From: Paracoccaceae bacterium
GTDB lineage: Bacteria; Pseudomonadota; Alphaproteobacteria; Rhodobacterales; Rhodobacteraceae
Direction of reading: 5' to 3'
Assembly: GCA_023260935.1 (NCBI GenBank)
Contig: JALQTL010000099.1
Span: 1 to 23,692 of the forward strand
Length of the DNA stretch: 23,692 bases
The notes under the pieces are model-generated. The model did no database searches and was not told the origin of the DNA. It saw only the letters and a program-made list of their open reading frames with translations. The number at the start of each line of letters is the position of its first letter. Position 1 is the stretch's first letter. Shown here piece by piece: positions 14,145 to 21,248 of the stretch. Both the position numbers and the translations under genes were made by a program.

Positions 14145-15797
14145 TCAGAACAGCGCCGCCGTCTTGACCAGGGTGAACCAGGCCCCCCACAGCACCGGGA
14201 TGCCCACCACGGCCCAGGCCAGAAGCGCCGGCAGATCGAAGCGCCCCTTGTCGATGCCGAAAGACCCGTGCTGGATCCGCGCCTCGGCGCTTGCCGATTT
14301 TGCCTGAAGGGCGGCAACCTCTTCGGGCTTCATGAACCACTTGTCATGCAGCGGGCGCACGAAGGCATTGGCAATCAGGCCAATCACAAGCATCCCGCAC
14401 AGCACATAGATCGTGGCCGCATAGGCATCGGCGCCCGTCAGCCCGCGGTCCACCTGATATTGCCGGATGTAGTTCACCACGACCGGGCCCAGAATGCCCG
14501 CCGTGGCCCAGGCCGTCAGCAGCCGGCCGTGGATGGCACCCACGAACTGCGTGCCGAAGATATCGGCCAGATAGGCCGGTACCGTGGCAAAGCCGCCGCC
14601 ATACATCGACAGGATGATGCAGAACGCGGCCACGAACAGCAACTGGTTGCCCGAATAGGCAAAAGTCGGGGCCGACGCATAAAGCGCGATGCCCAGCAGG
14701 AAGAAAACGTAATAGGTGTTCTTGCGCCCCAGCTTGTCGGACATGGAAGCCCAGAAGAACCGTCCCATGATGTTGAACAGTGACAGCAGGCTGGTGAAGC
14801 CGGCGGCGATGCTGGCGATCTGAAGCTTCTGTTCGGCCGAAAGATCGGCAAAAGCAACACCGGGCATCCCGATCAGATTGCCGGCAAAGATTTCCTGCAA
14901 CATGGGCGAGGCCGCCCCGATCACCCCGATCCCGGCCGAGACGTTCATGCACAGCACCAGCCAGATCATCCAGAACGACAGCGTCTTGTGCGCGTCGCGC
15001 AGGTGAACATGGTGTTCGGTGATCATCGAATTCTTCGCCTTGGCGGGCGGGGTCCAGCCTTCGGGCTGCCAGCCTGCGGGCGGGATGCGGTAGCCGAAGG
15101 CGCCGCCCATCATGAAGATCAGATAGATCAGCGCCATGGTCAGAAAGGTTTCCCACACGCCCACGGTCGTATCGGTGCGGAAGTATTCCATCAGCTTCTG
15201 CGCCAGCGGCGAGCCAACCATTGCCCCCCCGCCAAAGCCCATGATCGCCATGCCGGTGGCCATGCCGCGCCGGTCAGGGAACCATTTGATCAGGGTCGAG
15301 ACCGGAGAGATATAGCCAAGACCCAGCCCGACGCCGCCGATGACGCCGGCGCCCAGCCACATCAGCCAAAGCTGGTGGGTCATCACGCCGACGGCCGCCA
15401 CGGCAATGCCGCCCGACCAGCACAGCGCCGAAACGAAGCCGGCCTTGCGCGGGCCAACCCGTTCCAGCCAGCCGCCCCAGATGGCCGCAGAACAGCCCAG
15501 AAGCACGAAGAACAAGGTGTAGATCCAGCCCAGATCGGCAATGCGCCAGTTGCAGTCGCTGGTAAACAGCGCAGTCATCAGGCCCATGTTCTTGCAGGCT
15601 TCGGTCGCCTCGACCGGCAGGGCGTTGGTCAGCGGCAACCAGAAGACCGAAAAGCCGTAAGCCATGCCGATGCACAGGTGGATGGCAAGGGCGGCCGGCG
15701 GCACCAGCCAGCGGTTGAAGCCCGGTTTGGCCACGATCCTTTCCCTGTCCAGAAGCCCGGCGCCCTGGCCCGAGATATCTTCGGTGATAGCAGTCAT
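14145..15797 (-). CDS. MFS transporter, OFA (oxalate:formate antiporter) family
   Basis: A 550-residue inner-membrane carrier with about twelve hydrophobic spans. Typical OFA features are AIHLCIGMAYGFSVFWLPL in span 1, LGWIYTLFFVLLGCSAAIWG, the MFS loop motif ERVGPRKAG, GLGYISPVSTLIKWFPDRRG, MATGMAIMGFGGGAMVG and a second-half loop SDKLGRKNTYYVFF. A Cys-containing insertion (residues about 57-78) separates spans 1 and 2. The family moves small carboxylates such as oxalate, formate, pyruvate or lactate; the substrate here is unknown. The start is the ATG at 15795-15797, with a GGGAGGG site upstream. The gene follows a sensor kinase and a sigma-54 regulator and has its own -24/-12 promoter, so it is probably the main target of that system. 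Confidence 0.92.
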   Translation of the reverse strand: MTAITEDISGQGAGLLDRERIVAKPGFNRWLVPPAALAIHLCIGMAYGFSVFWLPLTNALPVEATEACKNMGLMTALFTSDCNWRIADLGWIYTLFFVLLGCSAAIWGGWLERVGPRKAGFVSALCWSGGIAVAAVGVMTHQLWLMWLGAGVIGGVGLGLGYISPVSTLIKWFPDRRGMATGMAIMGFGGGAMVGSPLAQKLMEYFRTDTTVGVWETFLTMALIYLIFMMGGAFGYRIPPAGWQPEGWTPPAKAKNSMITEHHVHLRDAHKTLSFWMIWLVLCMNVSAGIGVIGAASPMLQEIFAGNLIGMPGVAFADLSAEQKLQIASIAAGFTSLLSLFNIMGRFFWASMSDKLGRKNTYYVFFLLGIALYASAPTFAYSGNQLLFVAAFCIILSMYGGGFATVPAYLADIFGTQFVGAIHGRLLTAWATAGILGPVVVNYIRQYQVDRGLTGADAYAATIYVLCGMLVIGLIANAFVRPLHDKWFMKPEEVAALQAKSASAEARIQHGSFGIDKGRFDLPALLAWAVVGIPVLWGAWFTLVKTAALF

Positions 15798-15907
15798 GTT
15801 TTTCCCTCCCTCGGCCCGTCGGGGGCCAGTTGTGGGGTGCCGGGCCGTTCCACAGGGTTTCCCCTGCTCCTCGGGGCGGGCCGCGACACTTTCCCGCCTA
15901 TGGTGCA

Positions 15908-15923
15908 TGCGCAGATCGTGCCA
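15908..15923 (-). promoter_or_regulatory. Putative sigma-54 (-24/-12) promoter of the MFS gene
   Basis: The minus strand reads TGGCACG-ATCT-GCGCA (15923 to 15908). The -24 block is a perfect TGGCACG and the invariant GG and GC doublets are at the right distance; the -12 block is otherwise weak (GCGC for TTGC). The predicted start is near 15897, giving a leader of about 100 bases. The dyad at 15997-16017 lies 110 bases upstream. Confidence 0.7.
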
Positions 15924-15996
15924 ACGGCATGGGGCGCCGCAGAATGCCGGTTTTTCAGGGAAAACGGGCTGGGGCCCCGGGGGCGGGCGGGTCAAT

Positions 15997-16017
15997 CTGT
16001 CCAGCGGGTTTGGACAG
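15997..16017. promoter_or_regulatory. CTGTCCA-N7-TGGACAG dyad: candidate enhancer (UAS) for the response regulator
   Basis: Two perfect 7-base arms (15997-16003 and 16011-16017) surround a 7-base spacer. The centre is about 110 bases upstream of the predicted sigma-54 start of the MFS gene and 11 bases past the kinase stop codon. Sigma-54 activators bind such dyads at about -80 to -150, so the position supports the promoter call. Binding by the adjacent DctD-like protein is inferred. Confidence 0.65.
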
Positions 16018-16028
16018 GTTGTCCCGGG

Positions 16029-17990
16029 TCAGATGGCCTCGGGCAGCCAGATCGTGAAGACAGACCCGGCGCCGGGCGTGCTTTGCACCTCGATGCTGCC
16101 GCCCTGTCGGTCCACAAGCGTGCGGCAGATCGACAGGCCAAGCCCGGTGCCACCTGCCGGGCCGCGGGTGGTGAAGAACGGGTCGAAGATGCGGGCAAGG
16201 GTGGCCGCATCCATGCCGGTGCCGGTATCACGCAGGGTCAGTTCAACCCCCCGCTGCCCCGACCTGTCGGCATCGCGGGCGGTGATGGTGATCGTGCCCC
16301 CGTCCGGCATGGCATGGGTGGCATTGGCGATCAGGTTGATGATCACCTGCTGCAATTCGGTGTGGTTCATCAGCACAAGCCGCGTTGCCGTGCCTTCGCG
16401 CAGCAGGGTGACGCCGGCCTGTGTCAGCAGATGGCGCACCAGCGGCACAGAATCCGCCACCGCCTTCATCGGGTCTGTCCTGGTTGTCCAGCCGGCATAT
16501 TCCTCGGGCCGGGCGAATTGCAAAAGCCGGTTCACGATGGACGAGATGCGGTGCACCTGTTCATCCATCAGCCGGAACTCTGTCTCCACCTCGGGCATGC
16601 GGTCGGCCATCACCTCGCGCAGCACATCCAGATTGCCCTGGATCACGGCGACGGGGTTGTTGATCTCATGCGCGGCGGCAGCCGTGATCTCGCCCACGGT
16701 GGCCAGCTTTTCCGACAGGATCAGCTTGCGCGTCGTCTCTTCCACCCGGGCATTCAAAGCGTCGTTCCAGGCGCGCAATTCCTGATCGCGGGCCTGCAAC
16801 TGATCCAGCAGCAGGTCCAGATGCCGGGCCACGCGCACCACCTCGTCCTTGCTGCCGGTGACACCGGTTCTGGCCCCCAGATTACCTGCCTCGACCGCCG
16901 CCATCGTGTCGGAAACCTTTTCCAGCGGGCGAAAGACACTGCGCGCCCAGCCCAGGAACACCGGCACCGAAATCGCCGTCACACCCAGAAAGGCCAGTCC
17001 CACCAGCCACAGTGTCAACCGGCGCGCCTGAGCAAAAGGCGTTTCAAGAAAGCCCACATAAAGCATGCCCACCCGTTCCCCGGCGCGGTCGGTAATGGGC
17101 TCATAGGCCGAGATGTACCAGTCATTGACGACAAAGGCGCGGTTCAGCCATGTCTGGCCCTGATCCAGAACGCGCTCTCTGACCACTGCGGAAACCCGGG
17201 TGCCAAGGGCACGCCGACCCTCGAACAGGCGCACGTTGGTGGAAATGCGCACGTCATCCAGAAACAGCGTGGCGGTGCCCTGACTGCCTTCGGGCAGGCT
17301 GCCCTGACGGTAGACAAGGTCATTGATGGTATCGATGAAGACAAGGTTCTGGTTCAGCAGCAGCCCGCCCGCCAGCATTCCGCGGCGGCCATCGGGCAGG
17401 GTGACGGGCACGAAGGATTGCACGACCATGCCGCGGTCTTCCTCGGCGCGGTCGGTGGGCCGTGCGTTGGGGGTGGCCACAAGTTCAAGCCGGGCCCTTG
17501 CCGCAAGATCGGGAGAGATGGCAGCCAAGGCGCTGTTTGGCATGACGTCTATCGCGGTGCCGGGCGGCTGCACCTTGGGGGCAAGCCCGGGATCGGGGGC
17601 GGCGCCGGCCGGGCTGACAGCAAGCGCCTTTCCCGTTGCGTCCAGAAGAAAGAGGTAATCCAGCCCCAGATCCCGCCGCCATCCTTCCATGGCGGTCGCA
17701 CTGTTCCCGCCTTCGGCAAAGGCCACTGATGACGCCAAAGCGCGCAGCCTGTCATCGGTGGTTTCAAGGATACGGGCCAGATACTGTCGGGCAACGGTCA
17801 GGTCGCTGTTGACCTTGGTGATCAGCAGATCGTCGAATTTCGCCGACCAGCGGAGCATGGTTGCCCCCAGAAGCAGCGGCAGGATCACCAGCGTCGGCAA
17901 CAGCGCGATCGCCAGAAGCCGGTAGCGCACCGACCGCGCCGCGCCGGCCCGTGCGGGTGGTGAAGGGGGGGCGGGCAGGGGGGCAGCCAT
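16029..17990 (-). CDS. Membrane sensor histidine kinase, DctB-like
   Basis: A 653-residue sensor. The first membrane span is at about residues 24-44 (RLLAIALLPTLVILPLLLGA). A periplasmic Cache-like sensing region of some 250 residues follows, then a second span (LWLVGLAFLGVTAISVPVF), a HAMP linker (PLEKVSDTMAAVEAGNLGA), a coiled segment, and the kinase core. The phospho-accepting His is His441 in AAAHEINNPVAVIQG. The ATP-binding boxes are INLIANATHAM (N), DTGTGM (G1), FDPFFTT (F) and GTGLGLSI (G2). The NNPVAVIQGNL wording is typical of the HisKA group that serves sigma-54 response regulators. The start chosen is the ATG at 17988-17990, just after the regulator's helix-turn-helix; an in-frame ATG at 18173 would overlap that domain. 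It probably senses the carboxylate moved by the downstream carrier. Confidence 0.93.
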   Translation of the reverse strand: MAAPLPAPPSPPARAGAARSVRYRLLAIALLPTLVILPLLLGATMLRWSAKFDDLLITKVNSDLTVARQYLARILETTDDRLRALASSVAFAEGGNSATAMEGWRRDLGLDYLFLLDATGKALAVSPAGAAPDPGLAPKVQPPGTAIDVMPNSALAAISPDLAARARLELVATPNARPTDRAEEDRGMVVQSFVPVTLPDGRRGMLAGGLLLNQNLVFIDTINDLVYRQGSLPEGSQGTATLFLDDVRISTNVRLFEGRRALGTRVSAVVRERVLDQGQTWLNRAFVVNDWYISAYEPITDRAGERVGMLYVGFLETPFAQARRLTLWLVGLAFLGVTAISVPVFLGWARSVFRPLEKVSDTMAAVEAGNLGARTGVTGSKDEVVRVARHLDLLLDQLQARDQELRAWNDALNARVEETTRKLILSEKLATVGEITAAAAHEINNPVAVIQGNLDVLREVMADRMPEVETEFRLMDEQVHRISSIVNRLLQFARPEEYAGWTTRTDPMKAVADSVPLVRHLLTQAGVTLLREGTATRLVLMNHTELQQVIINLIANATHAMPDGGTITITARDADRSGQRGVELTLRDTGTGMDAATLARIFDPFFTTRGPAGGTGLGLSICRTLVDRQGGSIEVQSTPGAGSVFTIWLPEAI

Positions 17991-19352
17991 TCCATTCGGC
18001 CATGCGCCGGTCAATCGTCTTGCGCGAAATCCCAAGACGCCGCGCGGCGGCATCCCTGTCGCCATTGCTGGCGGCAAGGGCCGCCAGCACCGCGCGCCGT
18101 TCCAGATCGGCCAGCGTTTCGGTGGCCCCCGCTGCGACGGGGGGAAGCGAAAGCTCGGGCGGGAAACGGCCAAGGATCAGCGCCCGCTCGATCGTATTGC
18201 GCAACTCTCGCACATTGCCGGGCCAGTGATAGGCGGCAAGGCTGGCCGCCACCTCATCGGTGATGTCGACCGGCGGCATCCCCAGTTGCTGGGCCAGCTT
18301 TGCCATGAACAGATGCGCCAGATCCAGAATGTCGCCCCCGCGCTGGGCAAGGGGTGGCATATGGATCGCCAGCACGTTGATGCGATACAGAAGATCGGCC
18401 CGGAAGCGGCCTTCGGCCACGGCGCGGGTCAGATCGGAATTGGTTGCAAACAGCAGGCGCACATCCACCCCCACCTCGCGTTCGGACCCCAGTGGCCACA
18501 CGCGGCGGTCTTCCAGCACGCGCAGCAGCTTTGCCTGAATGGCCAGCGGCAATTCCCCGATCTCGTCCAGAAACAGCGTGCCGCCGCGGGCATTAAGGAA
18601 CAACCCTTCGCGGTTTTGATGCGCCCCGGTGAAGGCGCCTTTCAGATGGCCGAAAAGTTCCGTTTCCACCATGTCGGCCGGGATGGCGGCGCAATTGACC
18701 GGCACGAAGGGACGGGCCGCCCGGTCTGACAGGGCATGGATCATTCGCGCGGCAACTTCCTTGCCCGTGCCAGATTGCCCTGTCAGCAGGATCGTGGATT
18801 GCAGCGGGGCCACCCGGGCGATGATCTGGCGCACCTCCTCGATCGCAGCGGATGACCCGATCAGCCGGTCGCGCAGCAGCACATGGTCTGAATTCGCCCG
18901 CAATTCGTGCCGCAGGACATGGTTTTCCCGTTCCAGCCTGACACGGTCAAGGCATCGGGCCACGGCATTCAGGATCTGGTTCGACCGGAACGGCTTTAGC
19001 AGAAAGTCCGAGGCCCCGGCCTTCAGCGCCTGAATGGCGGTTTCCAGATCGGCAAAGGCGGTGATCAGGATCGTGGGGGGGAACAACCCCGACGCCCGCT
19101 GTTCGGCCAGCCAGTCGACCCCGCGCCGGCCCTGCATCACATTGTCAAGGATCACCAGATCGAAATGCCGCGCCTCCAGCAGGGCAAGGGCCGCTTCGCA
19201 ATCGGGCGCCACCTCGACGGCCTTGCACCGGCTGGCCAGCGTGCGCGACAGGAAATGCCGCATCCCCGCTTCGTCATCCACGAGGCCTGCGCCATCCCGT
19301 CGCCGAATTCGCGTTCCTGCGCGGGTGTTACGGGTCTTGCCGCCGCTTCCAT
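17764..19352 (-). CDS. Sigma-54-dependent response regulator, DctD/NtrC-like (apparent 5' frameshift)
   Basis: The protein has a receiver domain (VDDEAGMRHFL; phospho-acceptor Asp in VILDNVMQG; LITAF; LKPF), an AAA+ domain with TGQSGTGKE (Walker A), LKGAFTGAHQNREG (the sigma-54-contacting GAFTGA) and GGTLFLDEIGEL (Walker B), and a Fis-type helix-turn-helix (AAARRLGISRKTIDRRM). It should activate sigma-54 promoters. The 5' end is broken: the ATGs at 19352 (with AAGGGGG upstream) and 19295 are one base out of frame with VDDEAG, and one extra C near 19285 would give MAQALVDDEAGM. Without it only a GTG at 19281, lacking the first receiver strand, or unlikely upstream codons remain. At the 3' end the frame runs about 76 codons past the helix-turn-helix, 227 bases into the kinase gene. 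Function is secure; both ends are doubtful. Confidence 0.85.
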
Positions 19353-19404
19353 GGTGAGTGTTCCCCCTTGCCGGCGGTGCTGCCGCTGCGCCGGATCGCT
19401 GACA

Positions 19405-19435
19405 AACTTGCATCCCCGGGCCAGACAGGCAAGTT
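19405..19435. repeat. AACTTGC-N17-GCAAGTT inverted repeat between regulator and rpoN
   Basis: Two perfect 7-base arms (19405-19411 and 19429-19435) flank a 17-base spacer. One arm covers the -12 part of the sigma-54 promoter. It could be an operator in the divergent promoter region or a chance mirror of the -12 box. Confidence 0.4.
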
Positions 19436-19443
19436 ATTCGCCA
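19428..19443 (-). promoter_or_regulatory. Putative sigma-54 (-24/-12) promoter of the regulator-kinase genes
   Basis: The minus strand reads TGGCGAA-TAAC-TTGCC (19443 to 19428). TGGC and TTGC are both present with the standard spacing. The predicted start is near 19417, 65 bases before the regulator ATG at 19352. This would make the two-component genes depend on the sigma factor encoded next door and on their own product. Confidence 0.6.
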
Positions 19444-19456
19444 AAAAGGGGGGGGC

Positions 19457-20638
19457 ATGCTTCAGACCAGTCCGCGCCCGGGACCGCGAATGACGGCCGG
19501 AATGACCCGGGCGATTGCGCTGCTGGCCCTGTCATCCACAGCGGTGCTGGCCCGGCTTGCGCTGGCGGCGGTGGAAAACCCCGGCCTGCGGGTCGTGCCA
19601 CCACTGGGCGAAGGACCGCGTCGGCCGTTTCTGGACCCCGATGGCCTGACCGCGCCGCAGGGCAGCCTGATTTCGCATGTTCTGGGCCAGATCGGGCAGA
19701 TGCGGCTTTCACCGCGCGATCATGTGCTTGCCCTTGCGCTGGCCGAGGCGCTGGAGCCGACGGGCTGGCTGGGCGTGCCGCTCCCGGCGATCGCGCGCGA
19801 TTGTGGCGTGCCGCTGGCCGAGGTGGAGGCGGTGCTGATCCGGTTGCAGCGGATGGAGCCGGGCGGCCTTTTCGCCCGCACGCTGGCCGAATGCCTTGCA
19901 CTTCAGGCCGAGGATGCCGGGGTGGCAAGCCCGGCGGTGATGGCGGTTCTGGACCGCTTGCCTTTGCTGTCAAAGGGCGACATGGGCGCGCTTGCGCGCG
20001 ATGCGGGCCTTGATCTGGCGGCCGTGCAACAGGCTGCGGGCATCATCCGCAGCCTTGACCCGAAGCCGGGTCTGGCCTTTTCCGGGCCGATGCCGCCGCC
20101 CGCGCCGCCCGATCTGATCGCGCGGCGGGGTCCGCAGGGGTGGCAGGTGTTGCCTCACCCCGGCCTTGCCCGTGTAGAGATCGACCCAGCGGCGGGCGAC
20201 CGCCGGGCCGCGGGCCTTTGGGCGCAGGCAATCGTGCGCCGGGCGGATCTTGGGTTGGCGGTGGCCCGGCTGATCGTGGCCAGTCAGGCGGCGCGTTGGG
20301 AGGGCAGTGGCCCGCGCCGCGCGATCACCTCGGCCGAACTGGCGGCTGCGGCGGGGGTTCATGTGGCCACGGTCAACCGGGTGGTCAGGGGAACCACGCT
20401 GCAAACGCCGGCGGGCACGCGCCCCTTGCGCGACTGGATGGCGCGGCCCTTGCGCGCCGGGGGGCCGCCGGCCGTGCTTGTGCGGCAAAGGCTGGCCGAT
20501 CTGCTGGCCATGCCCGCTTTTGCCGCGCTGTCTGATGCCCGGCTTGCCGCCATTCTGGAACAGGAAGGGCTGGGTGTGGCCCGGCGCACAGTGGCCAAGT
20601 ACCGTGCCGCCCTGCAACGCCAGCCGCGCCGGGCGTGA
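19457..20638 (+). CDS. rpoN: RNA polymerase sigma-54 factor, short RpoN paralogue
   Basis: A 393-residue sigma-54 factor. Region I is at the N-terminus (QTSPRPGPRMTAGMTRAIALLALSS, quoted in part as MTAGMTRAIALLALSS) but lacks the usual glutamines. The core-binding domain includes FARTLAECLALQ, and DPKPGLAFSG follows. The C-terminal DNA-binding region has AELAAAAGVHVATVNRVVRG and ends with the RpoN box ARRTVAKYR (residues 375-383). It is shorter than typical RpoN (over 420 residues), with little or no acidic region II. The ATG at 19457 has an AAGGGGGGGG site upstream. It is transcribed away from the sigma-54 activator gene, and two candidate -24/-12 promoters lie in the same block. Rhodobacter carries several specialised RpoN copies with dedicated activators; this is probably one of that kind. 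Confidence 0.92.
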   Translation: MLQTSPRPGPRMTAGMTRAIALLALSSTAVLARLALAAVENPGLRVVPPLGEGPRRPFLDPDGLTAPQGSLISHVLGQIGQMRLSPRDHVLALALAEALEPTGWLGVPLPAIARDCGVPLAEVEAVLIRLQRMEPGGLFARTLAECLALQAEDAGVASPAVMAVLDRLPLLSKGDMGALARDAGLDLAAVQQAAGIIRSLDPKPGLAFSGPMPPPAPPDLIARRGPQGWQVLPHPGLARVEIDPAAGDRRAAGLWAQAIVRRADLGLAVARLIVASQAARWEGSGPRRAITSAELAAAAGVHVATVNRVVRGTTLQTPAGTRPLRDWMARPLRAGGPPAVLVRQRLADLLAMPAFAALSDARLAAILEQEGLGVARRTVAKYRAALQRQPRRA

Positions 20639-20747
20639 AGCCTGCCACCGTGGCCACGCCTCTGGACCCCAGCCGTCGGGGCGCTCGGCTCCTTTACGTG
20701 TGCCCCACGCCTATCGCCCCTGCCGCCACCCTGAACCAAAGCGGCTC

Positions 20748-20775
20748 TTGAATGGTAAGCTACTGTTATTATATG
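20748..20775 (+). promoter_or_regulatory. Putative promoter of the marR-emrAB operon
   Basis: TTGAAT (20748-20753) and TATATG (20770-20775) are separated by 16 bases in a locally AT-rich stretch. The start would fall about 1-3 bases before the marR ATG, leaving no room for a ribosome-binding site, so the mRNA may be leaderless. The rest of the 145-base gap after rpoN shows no gene or clear terminator. Confidence 0.45.
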
Positions 20776-20783
20776 TTCGGCTT

Positions 20784-21248
20784 ATGACATATCGAATCGA
20801 TCGCCTTGCCATGCTTTTGAAAGATGCCTCCCGCGCCATGCGCCGCCGGTTCGAGGCGCAGACGACCGAATGGGGCCTGTCTGCAACCCAGTGGCGTCTT
20901 CTGGCCCATATCCTGCGTGACGGGCCGATGACCCAGACCGCGCTTGCCGACCTGCTGGATGTCGAACCGATGAGCGTGTCGCGACTTCTGGACAGGATGG
21001 AAGCGGCAGGCTGGGTGCGCCGCTGTCCGCATCCCGAAGATCGTCGGGCCCGGATCGTGGAACCCACTGAAAAAGCCGCTGAAGTATCGCCCCGCGTCTG
21101 GGCGATTGCCGAGGCGATCTATGACGAGGCGTTGTCGCGCCTGACCGATGACGAACGCCGTATCTTTCACCATGCCTTGCTGACGGTGATCGAAACCCTG
21201 AACGCAGCGGCCCCCGATGCCGCCGAAAGCACCGAGACCCGGAAATGA
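20784..21248 (+). CDS. MarR-family transcriptional regulator
   Basis: A 154-residue winged-helix regulator. The sequence MTYRIDRLAMLLKDASRAMRR opens the dimerisation helix, LSATQWRLLAHILRDGPMTQTALADLL leads into the recognition helix (here quoted as MTQTALADLL), then EPMSVSRLLDRMEAAGWVRR and the wing PEDRRARIVEPT, all standard MarR. It most likely represses its own operon and is released by a toxic or phenolic ligand. The stop overlaps the emrA-like start as ATGA. No ribosome-binding site is visible before the ATG at 20784, and the only nearby upstream ATG (20773) is out of frame and closes at once. Ligand unknown. Confidence 0.94.
   Translation: MTYRIDRLAMLLKDASRAMRRRFEAQTTEWGLSATQWRLLAHILRDGPMTQTALADLLDVEPMSVSRLLDRMEAAGWVRRCPHPEDRRARIVEPTEKAAEVSPRVWAIAEAIYDEALSRLTDDERRIFHHALLTVIETLNAAAPDAAESTETRK

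Noticed and set aside
14988..17729. A very long open frame (913 codons) on the plus strand
   Set aside because: It lies antisense to the MFS carrier and sensor kinase, both with clear homology. It has no recognisable domain and a low-complexity Arg/Gly/His/Gln-rich composition typical of GC-rich antisense frames.
19408..19423. Second -24/-12 look-alike (TGGCCCG-GGGA-TGCAA) on the minus strand
   Set aside because: The GG-to-GC spacing is one base short, which sigma-54 promoters do not tolerate.
19529..19541. CTGT-N5-ACAG dyad about 118 bases upstream of the regulator promoter, a possible second enhancer
   Set aside because: The arms are only 4 bases and the spacing differs from the 15997-16017 dyad, so chance is likely. 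It also lies inside rpoN codons.
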